64,000 nucleotides of DNA, taken from the NCBI GenBank assembly GCA_025936825.1, contig JAICSO010000001.1, positions 372,001 through 436,000 on the forward strand, in the 5' to 3' direction. This document shows, piece after piece, positions 1 to 8,332 of the stretch. A program made the translations under genes and the position numbers. This DNA is from Terriglobales bacterium (GTDB lineage Bacteria; Acidobacteriota; Terriglobia; Terriglobales; Acidobacteriaceae). How positions within the stretch are numbered: position 1 is the stretch's first letter; every line of letters starts with the position of its first letter. The notes under the pieces were generated by a model, which saw only the letters and a list, made by a program, of their open reading frames with translations, ran no database searches and was not told where the DNA came from.

Positions 1-821
1 TCACTCTGCACGGCTCAGATCTTCTAGTGCGCGCGGATTATCTGGACGTGAAACTGCAGGCGTGCAAATTCTGCTTCACGGTTGCCGAATTCAATCGCCG
101 CTACATTCTGGAGCACTATCCATCGGTGACCCCGGACAAGATTGTTGTGCAGCATTTGGGTGTGGATCCAAGCTTCTGGAAACCGTTGGAGACGCGAGTG
201 CACGACAGCGGTTTTTACATCGTCAGCGTGGGACGTCTTCATGCTGTCAAGAACCATTCGTTTCTGCTTTTGGCCTGCCACACTCTGAAGTCAGCAGGTG
301 TGGACGTTCGCTGCACGATCGCGGGTGATGGCCCGGAGAGAGCCGCCCTTGAGCGATTGATCGCCATGCTGCAGTTGCAGGAAGAGGTCACGCTTGCCGG
401 ACACATCCCGCGAGCCGACCTTCCGAATCTCTACGCGCGCTCCGATGTCGTGGTCCTGACCAGCCACAGCGAGGGAATTCCAGTCACGCTCATGGAAGCG
501 ATGGCGATGGAGTGTGTGGTGATCGCACCAGCGATTACAGGCATCCCGGAGCTTGTGTTGCACGGCAAAACAGGCTTTCTGTACCAGCCGGGATCGATGG
601 AAGACCTGCTGATCCAGCTACGAACCGTTCTACATGGCGGACGGCTGCTGAACAAAATGAAAAGAGCAGCTCGCGAACACGTCCTGCGAAATTTCAACAG
701 CCACACCAACCTGTCGCGGTTGGCGAAGACCTTCTTGTCGCGGGTGGAAACTGAACCGCAAGCAGCGTCTGCGGCTGTACAGGAGCAAGCTCATGAGAAT
801 CCTGTACTGCAACAAATATAA
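1..821 (+). CDS. Glycosyltransferase family 4, C-terminal part (gene cut by left edge)
   Basis: The frame is open to the left edge (first complete codon at position 3), so the N-terminus is missing; a GTG at 27 is internal, because the residues before it (HGSDLLVRADYLD) already read as conserved GT4 sequence. Visible are the nucleotide-sugar binding Rossmann half with VSVGRLHAVKNH, the AGDGPER turn, and the retaining-GT4 motif EGIPVTLMEAMA (E-x7-E), followed by GIPELVLHGKTGFL. The protein should transfer a sugar from a nucleotide donor to a cell-surface glycan or lipid-linked intermediate in the cytoplasm. The stop overlaps the next glycosyltransferase by 29 bases, so the two are probably co-translated as part of a polysaccharide operon that begins outside the window. 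Acceptor and donor cannot be read from the sequence. Confidence 0.85.
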   Translation, partial: TLHGSDLLVRADYLDVKLQACKFCFTVAEFNRRYILEHYPSVTPDKIVVQHLGVDPSFWKPLETRVHDSGFYIVSVGRLHAVKNHSFLLLACHTLKSAGVDVRCTIAGDGPERAALERLIAMLQLQEEVTLAGHIPRADLPNLYARSDVVVLTSHSEGIPVTLMEAMAMECVVIAPAITGIPELVLHGKTGFLYQPGSMEDLLIQLRTVLHGGRLLNKMKRAAREHVLRNFNSHTNLSRLAKTFLSRVETEPQAASAAVQEQAHENPVLQQI

Positions 822-3192
822 CTTCGCCTTCAGCGGCACTGAGGGATATCTCTTTTCCGCCATGAACATGATGCGGCAGCGAGGACATGAAACCGCGTTG
901 TTCTCGATGGCCGACCCGCGAGGCGATCCCACTCCTTACGATCGTTACTTTGTAGCTAGCCGGGATTTCCAGCGCGCAAAGGGCTTTGTTAGCCGTGCCC
1001 GCCTCGCTGCGCACGCCATTTATTCCTTTGAGGCCCGACGCAAACTTAGAGCACTGATACAGGACTTCCGCCCCGATGTCGCGCACGTTCGCAATGTTTA
1101 TCACCATTTGTCACCCTCCATCTTTTGGGAACTCAAAGCACAAAGAGTACCGATCGTTTATCACCTGAATGATTTTCAGCTTTTGTGTCCCAGCTACAAC
1201 ATGGTTTCGAAGGGGCGAGCCTGCGAACGCTGCAAAGGCGGAACCTTTCTAAATGCGGTGTACGAGAGATGCTATTCGGGCGGATCTGCAAAGTCTGTTG
1301 TGCTGGCGACGGAAGCCTATGTACACCGCTGGCTCGGCACCTACGACAAGTGTGTCGATCTGTTCCTGGCTCCAAGCGAGTTCGTCAAAAACAAATTGAT
1401 TGAGCACGGATGGACTGCAGATCGCATTACAGTACTGCCCCATTTCCAGGAAGCGTCTGCAAGTCCCGAGCCCCCAGTCTCGACTGGAACAGCGCTGTAC
1501 TTTGGGCGCCTCTCTGCAGAGAAGGGCGTCGAGGACCTGCTCCAAGCGGCAGCGGAGGTTCCGTACCTCGACATTGTGCTTGCGGGCGACGGACCTGATC
1601 GAGACAAGCTTGAGACGCTCGCATCGCTCCTCAGCCTGCGCAACGTAAGCTTCACCGGTCATGTCACTGGATCAGCACTGCAAAGCCTGATTGCGCAATC
1701 GCAATTCACGGTCTTTCCCTCTCACGCGTACGAGACGTTCGGCAAAAGTATTCTTGAGTCCTATGCGCAAGCTCGTCCGGTCATCGCCTCCGACTTGGGC
1801 TCGCGCCGCGAACTCGTGTGCCACGGTGAAACTGGAATTCTTTATCATCCCGGAGACTCTGCTCAACTCGCGGCTGCCATGAAATATTTGAGCGCCAGGC
1901 CGGAGTTGTCCCGCGACATGGGCAAAAATGCATTTCGACTCGTTCGCACTCGCTACTCACCGGAGCGTCACTGCGACGCACTGATAAAAATTTACGAATC
2001 GCTGACCCATAAGACCCCTTGCGCTATTCGCCCTAACCTGATCACGCGCCCTCTGCGTGTGGCATTTATCGGCGGCCGTGGCATTATCGGAAAGTACAGC
2101 GGCGTGGAGTCCTTCTACGAGAAAGCCGGGCAGGCCCTCGCCGCCTACGGCCATGAGATCACGGTCTACTGCCGTTCCTATTTCACTCCCGAGCAGAAAG
2201 AATCTGCAGGCATTAGGATTGAGCGGCTTCCCACGATCCGCACCAAGCACCTTGACACGTTCGTGCATTCGCTGCTGAGCACAATTCACGCATGCTTTAG
2301 CGATTACGATATCGTGCATTACCACACGCTTGGGCCGTCACTCTTCTCCATAGTGCCGCGCGTGTTTGGGAAGAAGACCGTCGTGACTGTGCAAGGCCTC
2401 GACTGGCAGCGCAAGAAGTGGTCTTGGTTTGCGCGACTCGTATTGAAGGCCGCCGAGTGGACTTCCGTGCACTTTCCGAACCGCACCATCGTGGTTTCCC
2501 ATAACCTGGAACAGTATTACGGCCAACGCTACGGTCGCGAGGTGTCATACATCCCCAATGGCGCGGATCTCGTCCACCCAAAGGGTGGTCCTCACCTGGC
2601 ACGGTTTGATTTTGAACCCGACAACTACGTTCTCTTTCTAGGCCGGTTCTCCCCGGAGAAGAATCTCGATCTGCTGATCCGGGCTTTCGAGGGAGTTGAT
2701 ACACCCATGAAACTGGTTTTGGCCGGTGGGTCCAGCCACACCGACGAGTACGTCGGCCGCCTGCAATCTCATGCAGGGGTGCGAATAAAGTTTCTGGACT
2801 GGCTCTCAGGATCGGCTTTGCGCGACGTTCTGACCAATGCTGCGCTCTTTGTCCTTCCGTCCGATATGGAGGGCCTGTCACTTGCTTTGCTCGACGCCAT
2901 GGGTGCTGGGGTGTGCGTACTAGCTAGTGACGTTCCGGAAAACCGCGAGGTTGTCGGGGATGCGGGGTTCACCTTCATCGCCGGCGACGCCCTCGACCTT
3001 CAACGCAAACTGACAAGTTTGCTCTCCGACGCAGGCCTTCGTTACAGGACGGGGGAGCAGGCGCGAGAACGGATACGGCAGCACTTTCTATGGAGCCGCG
3101 TTACCAATGATTTGGAGCAAGTCTATGCAGAGCTTGTAGGAGAAGCATCGCTGCGTGTGGCGGCGACGAAAGCACTAGGTAAAGCCGCATGA
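793..3192 (+). CDS. Tandem GT4-GT4 glycosyltransferase fusion
   Basis: This 799-residue protein is about twice the length of a normal GT4 enzyme and holds two complete GT-B units. Unit 1 (about residues 1-405) starts with an N-terminal strand MRILYCNKYNFAFSGTE, has a Cys-rich segment (CERCKGG...ERC) near residues 133-155 and the retaining motif ETFGKSILESYA. Unit 2 (about 418-790) starts RPLRVAFIGGRGIIG, has FLGRFSPEKNLDLLI and EGLSLALLDAMG, in which the second acidic residue of the usual E-x7-E is Asp. ATG 793 lies inside the upstream glycosyltransferase gene (29-base overlap). It probably adds two consecutive sugars to the same envelope glycan. Sugar specificity is not visible. The next gene converges, with its stop 7 bases away. 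Confidence 0.88.
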   Translation: MRILYCNKYNFAFSGTEGYLFSAMNMMRQRGHETALFSMADPRGDPTPYDRYFVASRDFQRAKGFVSRARLAAHAIYSFEARRKLRALIQDFRPDVAHVRNVYHHLSPSIFWELKAQRVPIVYHLNDFQLLCPSYNMVSKGRACERCKGGTFLNAVYERCYSGGSAKSVVLATEAYVHRWLGTYDKCVDLFLAPSEFVKNKLIEHGWTADRITVLPHFQEASASPEPPVSTGTALYFGRLSAEKGVEDLLQAAAEVPYLDIVLAGDGPDRDKLETLASLLSLRNVSFTGHVTGSALQSLIAQSQFTVFPSHAYETFGKSILESYAQARPVIASDLGSRRELVCHGETGILYHPGDSAQLAAAMKYLSARPELSRDMGKNAFRLVRTRYSPERHCDALIKIYESLTHKTPCAIRPNLITRPLRVAFIGGRGIIGKYSGVESFYEKAGQALAAYGHEITVYCRSYFTPEQKESAGIRIERLPTIRTKHLDTFVHSLLSTIHACFSDYDIVHYHTLGPSLFSIVPRVFGKKTVVTVQGLDWQRKKWSWFARLVLKAAEWTSVHFPNRTIVVSHNLEQYYGQRYGREVSYIPNGADLVHPKGGPHLARFDFEPDNYVLFLGRFSPEKNLDLLIRAFEGVDTPMKLVLAGGSSHTDEYVGRLQSHAGVRIKFLDWLSGSALRDVLTNAALFVLPSDMEGLSLALLDAMGAGVCVLASDVPENREVVGDAGFTFIAGDALDLQRKLTSLLSDAGLRYRTGEQARERIRQHFLWSRVTNDLEQVYAELVGEASLRVAATKALGKAA

Positions 3193-3199
3193 ACTCACG

Positions 3200-4552
3200 C
3201 TACGCTACTGGTTCAAGCCTCGCTGTGAAGTGCCGCAGAAACGAGGCTTCATATAAAAGCTTCAGCCCGCGAATGGACTCACGCTTCTTCCAGACTTCGA
3301 GAATGATCTCGACCACGTAGTCGACGTGGCTTTGGGTGTAGACCCGTCGCGGAATCGCGAGTCTTACCAGTTCCATCTTCGCGGCTTTACCAAACATTAG
3401 CGAGCCGATCTCTACCGAGCGGATTCCGCCTTCAAGGTAGAGTTCCGTTGCTAATGCGACCGCCGGAAATTGCGCGGGCGGAATTTGCGGCAGGAAAGCA
3501 CTTGCGTCCAGGTAAATCGCATGTCCGCCTGGTGGCTGCACAATGGGCACGCCTTGCGCCGCAATGTGATTCCCGAGGTATGCCGTCGAGGCAATCCGGT
3601 ACCGCAAATAATCTTCCTCCAGCGCTTCTTGCAAGCCCACCGCAATGGCTTCAAGGTCTCGTCCCGCCAATCCGCCGTAGGTTGGATACCCCTCAGTTAA
3701 AATCAGCAGGTCTTTTTCCTGCTGCGCCAGCAGGTCATCATTGGTGCACAGAAATCCGCCAATGTTGGCCATCCCGTCTTTCTTGGCCGACATCGTGCAT
3801 CCGTCGCCATAGCTGAACATCTCCTGCGCAATCTGCTTCGGATGTTTCGACTCGTATCCCTTCTCTCGCACTTTGATGAAGTAGGAGTTCTCCGCAAATC
3901 GGCAAGCGTCAAAGTAAAGCGGAATCTTGTGTTTTTTGCAGACGGCGCTCACCTGGCGAACGTTTTCCATGGAAACCGGCTGACCACCCCCGGAGTTGTT
4001 CGTGACCGTGAGCATCACCAGCGGAACCCGCTCCCGGCCAACTCGAGCAATCAGTTGTTCGAGCGCGCCGACGTCCATGTTGCCTTTAAATGGATGGTTG
4101 CAACGCGGATCGCGGCCCTCTGGAATCACGCAATCGACGGCTTCTGCGGCGACAAATTCGACGTTGGCACGAGTCGTGTCGAAGTGGGTATTGTTCGGTA
4201 CGACGTCGCCCTTCTTGCACGTGATGCCGAAGAGAATGCGTTCTGCCGCGCGCCCCTGATGTGTAGGAATCACGTGCTTGTACCCGAAGATGTCGCGCAC
4301 TGAGCCGCTGAACCGTTCGAAGCTCCGGCTTCCGGCGTAGCTCTCATCCCCTTCCATCACGGCTGCCCACTGATGTGTGGACATTGCGCCAGTTCCGGAA
4401 TCGGTCAGCAGATCGATGAGAACGTCGTCGGCAGGAAGTAGAAACAGGTTGTAGTGAGCGGCACGGAGCAACTCTTCGCGTTGTGCACGGCTAGTCCACC
4501 GTATCGGCTCAACGCTCTTGATCCGGAAGGGTTCAATGATGGTATGAGGCAT
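3200..4552 (-). CDS. tnaA: Tryptophanase (tryptophan indole-lyase)
   Basis: PLP-dependent beta-eliminating lyase that splits L-tryptophan to indole, pyruvate and ammonia; cytosolic. The 450 residues are collinear with the tryptophanase/tyrosine phenol-lyase family: LLTDSGTGAMS, the THQGRAAE cofactor loop, NNSGGGQPVSMEN, FDACRFAENSYFIK and the PLP lysine in MSAKKDGM (K258). Three positions that separate the two activities in the characterised enzymes read as tryptophanase: Asp125 (FDTT; Thr in tyrosine phenol-lyase), Ile382 (VEIGS; Arg in tyrosine phenol-lyase) and His441 (RHFTARL; Phe in tyrosine phenol-lyase). No tnaB permease or tnaC-like leader peptide is evident nearby. The gene follows a long envelope-biosynthesis gene on the same strand after about 150 bases holding an inverted repeat. 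Confidence 0.87.
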   Translation of the reverse strand: MPHTIIEPFRIKSVEPIRWTSRAQREELLRAAHYNLFLLPADDVLIDLLTDSGTGAMSTHQWAAVMEGDESYAGSRSFERFSGSVRDIFGYKHVIPTHQGRAAERILFGITCKKGDVVPNNTHFDTTRANVEFVAAEAVDCVIPEGRDPRCNHPFKGNMDVGALEQLIARVGRERVPLVMLTVTNNSGGGQPVSMENVRQVSAVCKKHKIPLYFDACRFAENSYFIKVREKGYESKHPKQIAQEMFSYGDGCTMSAKKDGMANIGGFLCTNDDLLAQQEKDLLILTEGYPTYGGLAGRDLEAIAVGLQEALEEDYLRYRIASTAYLGNHIAAQGVPIVQPPGGHAIYLDASAFLPQIPPAQFPAVALATELYLEGGIRSVEIGSLMFGKAAKMELVRLAIPRRVYTQSHVDYVVEIILEVWKKRESIRGLKLLYEASFLRHFTARLEPVA

Positions 4553-4559
4553 GGAAATG

Positions 4560-4701
4560 AGCTCTTAGCTCTTAGCCTTTAGCTTTCATTGGTGTTCGTG
4601 CCTCGTACCTCAAACGAAAAGAGTTGAAACGCAACAACCAGCATAGATTCGAAAAAACGCGAAGCTAACGCACAAGAGCCAAGAGCCAAAAGCCAAAAGC
4701 T
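4560..4701. repeat. Inverted repeat of AGCTCTTAGC-type words
   Basis: Arm 1 (4560-4586) is built from iterated AGCTCTTAGC words; arm 2 (4674-4701) is AAGAGCC/AAAAGCC words and is largely its reverse complement, allowing wobble pairs. The arms are separated by about 87 bases and fill most of the gap between the stop of the 1165-residue gene and the tnaA start, so the transcript could fold into a long imperfect stem. It could act as a processing or termination structure; this is inference. Confidence 0.6.
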
Positions 4702-4704
4702 GAG

Positions 4705-7700
4705 CTACACGTGTACCGCCTCATCCTTTTCTTCGTACGTAACCGCCGCCGTCCGCTCCAGTTTGTCCCAGGCAAACGGTTCTCCCGTGATTGCGCGAAT
4801 GAGTGTCTTGAATAGCACGATGGAGAATAGCTGGCGATAGGCGAACCGTTGCAGCCAGACCTGGCTCAGCAGCCATGAATCTTCACGCGTGTCCGGCGTG
4901 CTGCGTTCCAACGCAAAGGCGATGGCGGACGTGATGAAGTCAATGATCAGGAACGCAAGAAAGAAAATCACGAGTCGCCGAAAATCTGCCGGGTTCGCCG
5001 ATTCTGGATGGAAGTGCTTCTGTATTCCGTACCAGATGGCGCCGCCGGCAAACATGAGATCGATGAACGGCGAGACCAGCGGCAGCAGAATTTGGAATAT
5101 CACAACGTTCGGTAGTGCGACCCACCCCAGAACGCCTTTCCTGGCAAATACCTCGCGGTGCTTAAATACGGCCTGCAAAATTCCGAATGACCAGCGGAAG
5201 CGTTGCCGCATTAGACCGTTGGCATTGACCGGAGCTTCCGTGTAGGCAAGCGCCATGTCCTCATATTCCACGCGATATCCGCGGCGTAGGATCGCCATTG
5301 TGAGATCGGCATCCTCCGCGACCGTGTCAGTCTGGAATGCCCGAACGTCGCGAACCACCGACACGCGCCACGCACCAATCGCCCCGGGAACCACGCTGAC
5401 CGCGCCCAGCGTGTTCAGCGCGCGCCGCTCGAAGTTCTGGCTGGTGATGTACTCCAAGGCCTGCCAACGCGTCCACAAATTAACTCGATTGCCGACCTTT
5501 GCATTGCCAGCGACTGCCCCGACTTTCGGATTCTCGAAATGCGGTACCAGTAGCGAAACTGCATCCTTCGCAATGACCGTGTCAGCATCGATTCCCACGA
5601 AAATCTTTTCTTCTGGACGCAAGTGCCTCAGGCCGAAATTCAGCGCATCGGCCTTGCCGGAATTCGGTTTGGTGAGGATCAACACCTTGCCCGTGGCCTG
5701 CTCGCGCGCGAAACAGTCCCTCGCCACTTGCAAAGTGTGATCTTTGGAACCGTCGTCGATCACGATTACGCGCAGGTTCTTGTAGGTCGAACGCAGCGCT
5801 GATCGGATCGTCCGTTCAATGACTTTTTCTTCGTTGTACGCCGGAATCAGCACAGCAACGGCAGGCGCATAGTCCGAAACCACGCTTGGTGTCCGCGCCC
5901 GCAAGCGGTCATAAATCGCAAAGCAGCCTACGAACAGCAGGCGCCCGGTCATGAGTAAATCGCCTACAAAAAATACCAACGCAATGAACTTGAGCCCCGC
6001 GCCATACAGGAAGAAGCCGATCCAGGTGAAGCGCGCATACCAGAGTTCTGGCCCGTGCAGCGGCGGCATGATGTCGGCGCGCGTCTTGTGAAGGAGGTCC
6101 GCCACCGAAACAATCTGCACACCTTTTGCGCGGATTCCCTGAATGATGAGCGGCAGCGCCTGCACTGTGGCGCTGCGATCTCCGCCACCATCATGCAACA
6201 AAATGATGTTTCCGCAGGTCAGCCGCTTGGCTGGCGCGCACGGCGGCAGATTGTCCAGCACGTGCTGCACGATTTGGTCGGTAGTGCGGCCCGGGCGCCA
6301 ATCATTGGGATCGATCTTGTCCCCGATAGTGATGTAGCCCATGCTTTCCGAGAGTTCCAGAGGCTTCACTTCGTCCGCCGTATCCGGTTCGGCATCGATC
6401 GAATAGGGAGGCCGGAACATCGCGGTACGCACCCCCAAGCGGCTGGCGAAAAGGCTTTCAGTTAAGTTCAATTCCAGCTTCACGAGCGAAGGCGATAGTT
6501 CGCTGATATCGGGATGAAAAAATGTGTGGTTCCCAATCTCATCCCCGTCGTCGTAGATCCGCTTTGTGATCGAAGAGAATTTATCGGCCTGGTTTCCGAT
6601 CAGAAAGAATGTTGCGGGAGCGTGCTCGCGCTCCAAAATGTCCAGAATCTTCGGGGTCCACTGCGGATCGGGTCCATCGTCAAAGCTGATCGCGACTTTG
6701 TTAGGACTTCCTCCATAGCGGCCCACTCGATACGGCTCCGGGAGAGCGTCCATGGTCTCATCCATGATCAGCCCGCTCGATGAATCCAGATCGATGCTGC
6801 GGCTTCCATTGGTCGGCGTGGCCTCAATATTGAGCACATCGCCAGTACCTTCCATGTCGACATCTTCACCTGGAGGAATGTCGGCCAGCTTCGAGGGTGA
6901 CGAAGCGTCAAGCGGGAAATCCCAAATCTTCCACAGCGATCGATCCTCCGACCCCAGCCGCCACAGGGCGAATGTGCGGATTCCGAGATGCCGGGCGGCG
7001 CGCATCTCATTCAACGCGGTTACCGCATCCATGAACCAGATGTCGTGGCGGTGATCGTGTTCGTCCAAATAACTGATGTGAGGCGTCAGACTGTCGCCAT
7101 CGAAAGTGACGTCGGCCTCCGAATCCCGCGCCGCAAGCCACGCATCCTGTACCGAAACCGGTTGATCGTTCTCGCCGGGAGGAAGCTTGCCCTTCTTGCG
7201 TTCCGGCCAATCGTAGCCGTAATTGGCGAAGGCGCAGATCAATTTATCGATAGGTATGACTTTCTTAGCTTCCGCTAGATTCTTGGTGAACCAGTCCTGG
7301 GAAGCAATGGGCCCCGGCGATCCCCCAGCGCCGCTGTAGTGCTCGTCATAGTTCATCAGAACGAGACCATCGGAAACGTCGGCCGACGCCCGGTACGGGA
7401 AATCCGGATTTCCCGCCGGCACGCTGACGTACAGCTTCATCCCCTTGGCATGCAGGTCCTGCGACAGTTCGCCCAGCAGTGCCACGAACCCAGCCTTGCC
7501 GGTCTTCAAGTTGAAATCCTCGAAGTCCACCATCAGTCCGCGGTACTTATCCGTCGCCAGAAATGCGGCTACTTCACGGCGAAACTCCGCGCGTGCATCT
7601 GGATCATTCAGGAATTCTGAAATTTCAACCCAATTGTTGCCTTCGGAGTTGTTCACCATCGGGAAGACTTCAGGCCCGCCTTCTTCGGACCTCAACAACG

Positions 7701-8202
7701 GCATGACTTCGTCGTCGACGGGGTGAACGACACCGTTTTCCACGACGTCGTAGGGCTTGGGAGGCAAAACCTGGTCGTTAATCCCTTTAATGTGACCATC
7801 CTGCGTCAACAAGTGCAGCCACTCTGGATAAAGCAGGTCGATCTGCCGGGCGTACTGCTTGAGCGACGAAAAGCCGGCAGCATCATTGGGGTCGTAAAAC
7901 GCCGCCCGGATGCCTTCGTCGGTATTCAATTCCACCAGTGAAGGCGCCGTTTTCGTACGGCGGTGCGTCAGGCGAGCCAATTGCTGGCGGCGCTTTTCGC
8001 GGGCCTTATCACGTTCAGTTTCCTTCAGCACGTGATACGGGCGTTTTTCAAAGGGAAGAAGCAGCTTGGGCAATGGCTCGCGAAGGGCGGTGTAGATGAA
8101 CACCACGATCACCGCACTCAGAACGATCCCCGCTACGTCGAGTAGAGTCCTGAGCCGGCGCCAGCGCGCCCGTCGGGGATCATAGAAAACCGGATGTGCC
8201 AT
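4705..8202 (-). CDS. GH18-like / polysaccharide deacetylase (NodB) / GT2 fusion protein
   Basis: A 1165-residue multidomain envelope enzyme. Residues about 20-40 are a signal-anchor helix. Residues about 85-430 resemble a glycoside hydrolase 18 type barrel (strand-4 motif LMVDFEDF at 223-230 with acidic E228). Residues about 500-700 are a NodB carbohydrate esterase: SFDDGPDP (506-513), GNHTFFHPD (557-565) and FRPPYS (596-601) supply the metal and catalytic residues. A helix near 723-748 is followed by a family 2 glycosyltransferase: IPAYNEE (786-792), DAD (872-874), EDAD (963-966), QRFRW (1000-1004), with more membrane helices at about 1027-1055, 1076-1098 and 1115-1135. The set resembles the PgaB/PgaC functions for poly-N-acetylglucosamine joined in one chain: polymerise and export, deacetylate, cleave. 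The exact polymer is inferred. Confidence 0.87.
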   Translation of the reverse strand: MAHPVFYDPRRARWRRLRTLLDVAGIVLSAVIVVFIYTALREPLPKLLLPFEKRPYHVLKETERDKAREKRRQQLARLTHRRTKTAPSLVELNTDEGIRAAFYDPNDAAGFSSLKQYARQIDLLYPEWLHLLTQDGHIKGINDQVLPPKPYDVVENGVVHPVDDEVMPLLRSEEGGPEVFPMVNNSEGNNWVEISEFLNDPDARAEFRREVAAFLATDKYRGLMVDFEDFNLKTGKAGFVALLGELSQDLHAKGMKLYVSVPAGNPDFPYRASADVSDGLVLMNYDEHYSGAGGSPGPIASQDWFTKNLAEAKKVIPIDKLICAFANYGYDWPERKKGKLPPGENDQPVSVQDAWLAARDSEADVTFDGDSLTPHISYLDEHDHRHDIWFMDAVTALNEMRAARHLGIRTFALWRLGSEDRSLWKIWDFPLDASSPSKLADIPPGEDVDMEGTGDVLNIEATPTNGSRSIDLDSSSGLIMDETMDALPEPYRVGRYGGSPNKVAISFDDGPDPQWTPKILDILEREHAPATFFLIGNQADKFSSITKRIYDDGDEIGNHTFFHPDISELSPSLVKLELNLTESLFASRLGVRTAMFRPPYSIDAEPDTADEVKPLELSESMGYITIGDKIDPNDWRPGRTTDQIVQHVLDNLPPCAPAKRLTCGNIILLHDGGGDRSATVQALPLIIQGIRAKGVQIVSVADLLHKTRADIMPPLHGPELWYARFTWIGFFLYGAGLKFIALVFFVGDLLMTGRLLFVGCFAIYDRLRARTPSVVSDYAPAVAVLIPAYNEEKVIERTIRSALRSTYKNLRVIVIDDGSKDHTLQVARDCFAREQATGKVLILTKPNSGKADALNFGLRHLRPEEKIFVGIDADTVIAKDAVSLLVPHFENPKVGAVAGNAKVGNRVNLWTRWQALEYITSQNFERRALNTLGAVSVVPGAIGAWRVSVVRDVRAFQTDTVAEDADLTMAILRRGYRVEYEDMALAYTEAPVNANGLMRQRFRWSFGILQAVFKHREVFARKGVLGWVALPNVVIFQILLPLVSPFIDLMFAGGAIWYGIQKHFHPESANPADFRRLVIFFLAFLIIDFITSAIAFALERSTPDTREDSWLLSQVWLQRFAYRQLFSIVLFKTLIRAITGEPFAWDKLERTAAVTYEEKDEAVHV

Positions 8203-8314
8203 GCCACTGAGACCAGAAACATCGTAGCGGGACGACCGGGAAGGGTCAAACCTCGGCAGGAGATGTCTATTTTCTTGGATGCGTATTCGCCGGGGTTCTA
8301 AAGTCGGTTAGCAA

Positions 8315-8332
8315 ACAGGGTATATTCCCTGT
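8315..8332. promoter_or_regulatory. 18-bp near-perfect palindrome abutting the GT-C start
   Basis: ACAGGGTATATTCCCTGT pairs with its own reverse complement at 16 of 18 positions (mismatch only at positions 7 and 12). It lies immediately before the GTG at 8333, in the divergent region between two envelope genes, where a repressor site or -10 region would be placed. No recognisable Shine-Dalgarno is seen here. Operator function is inference. Confidence 0.45.
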
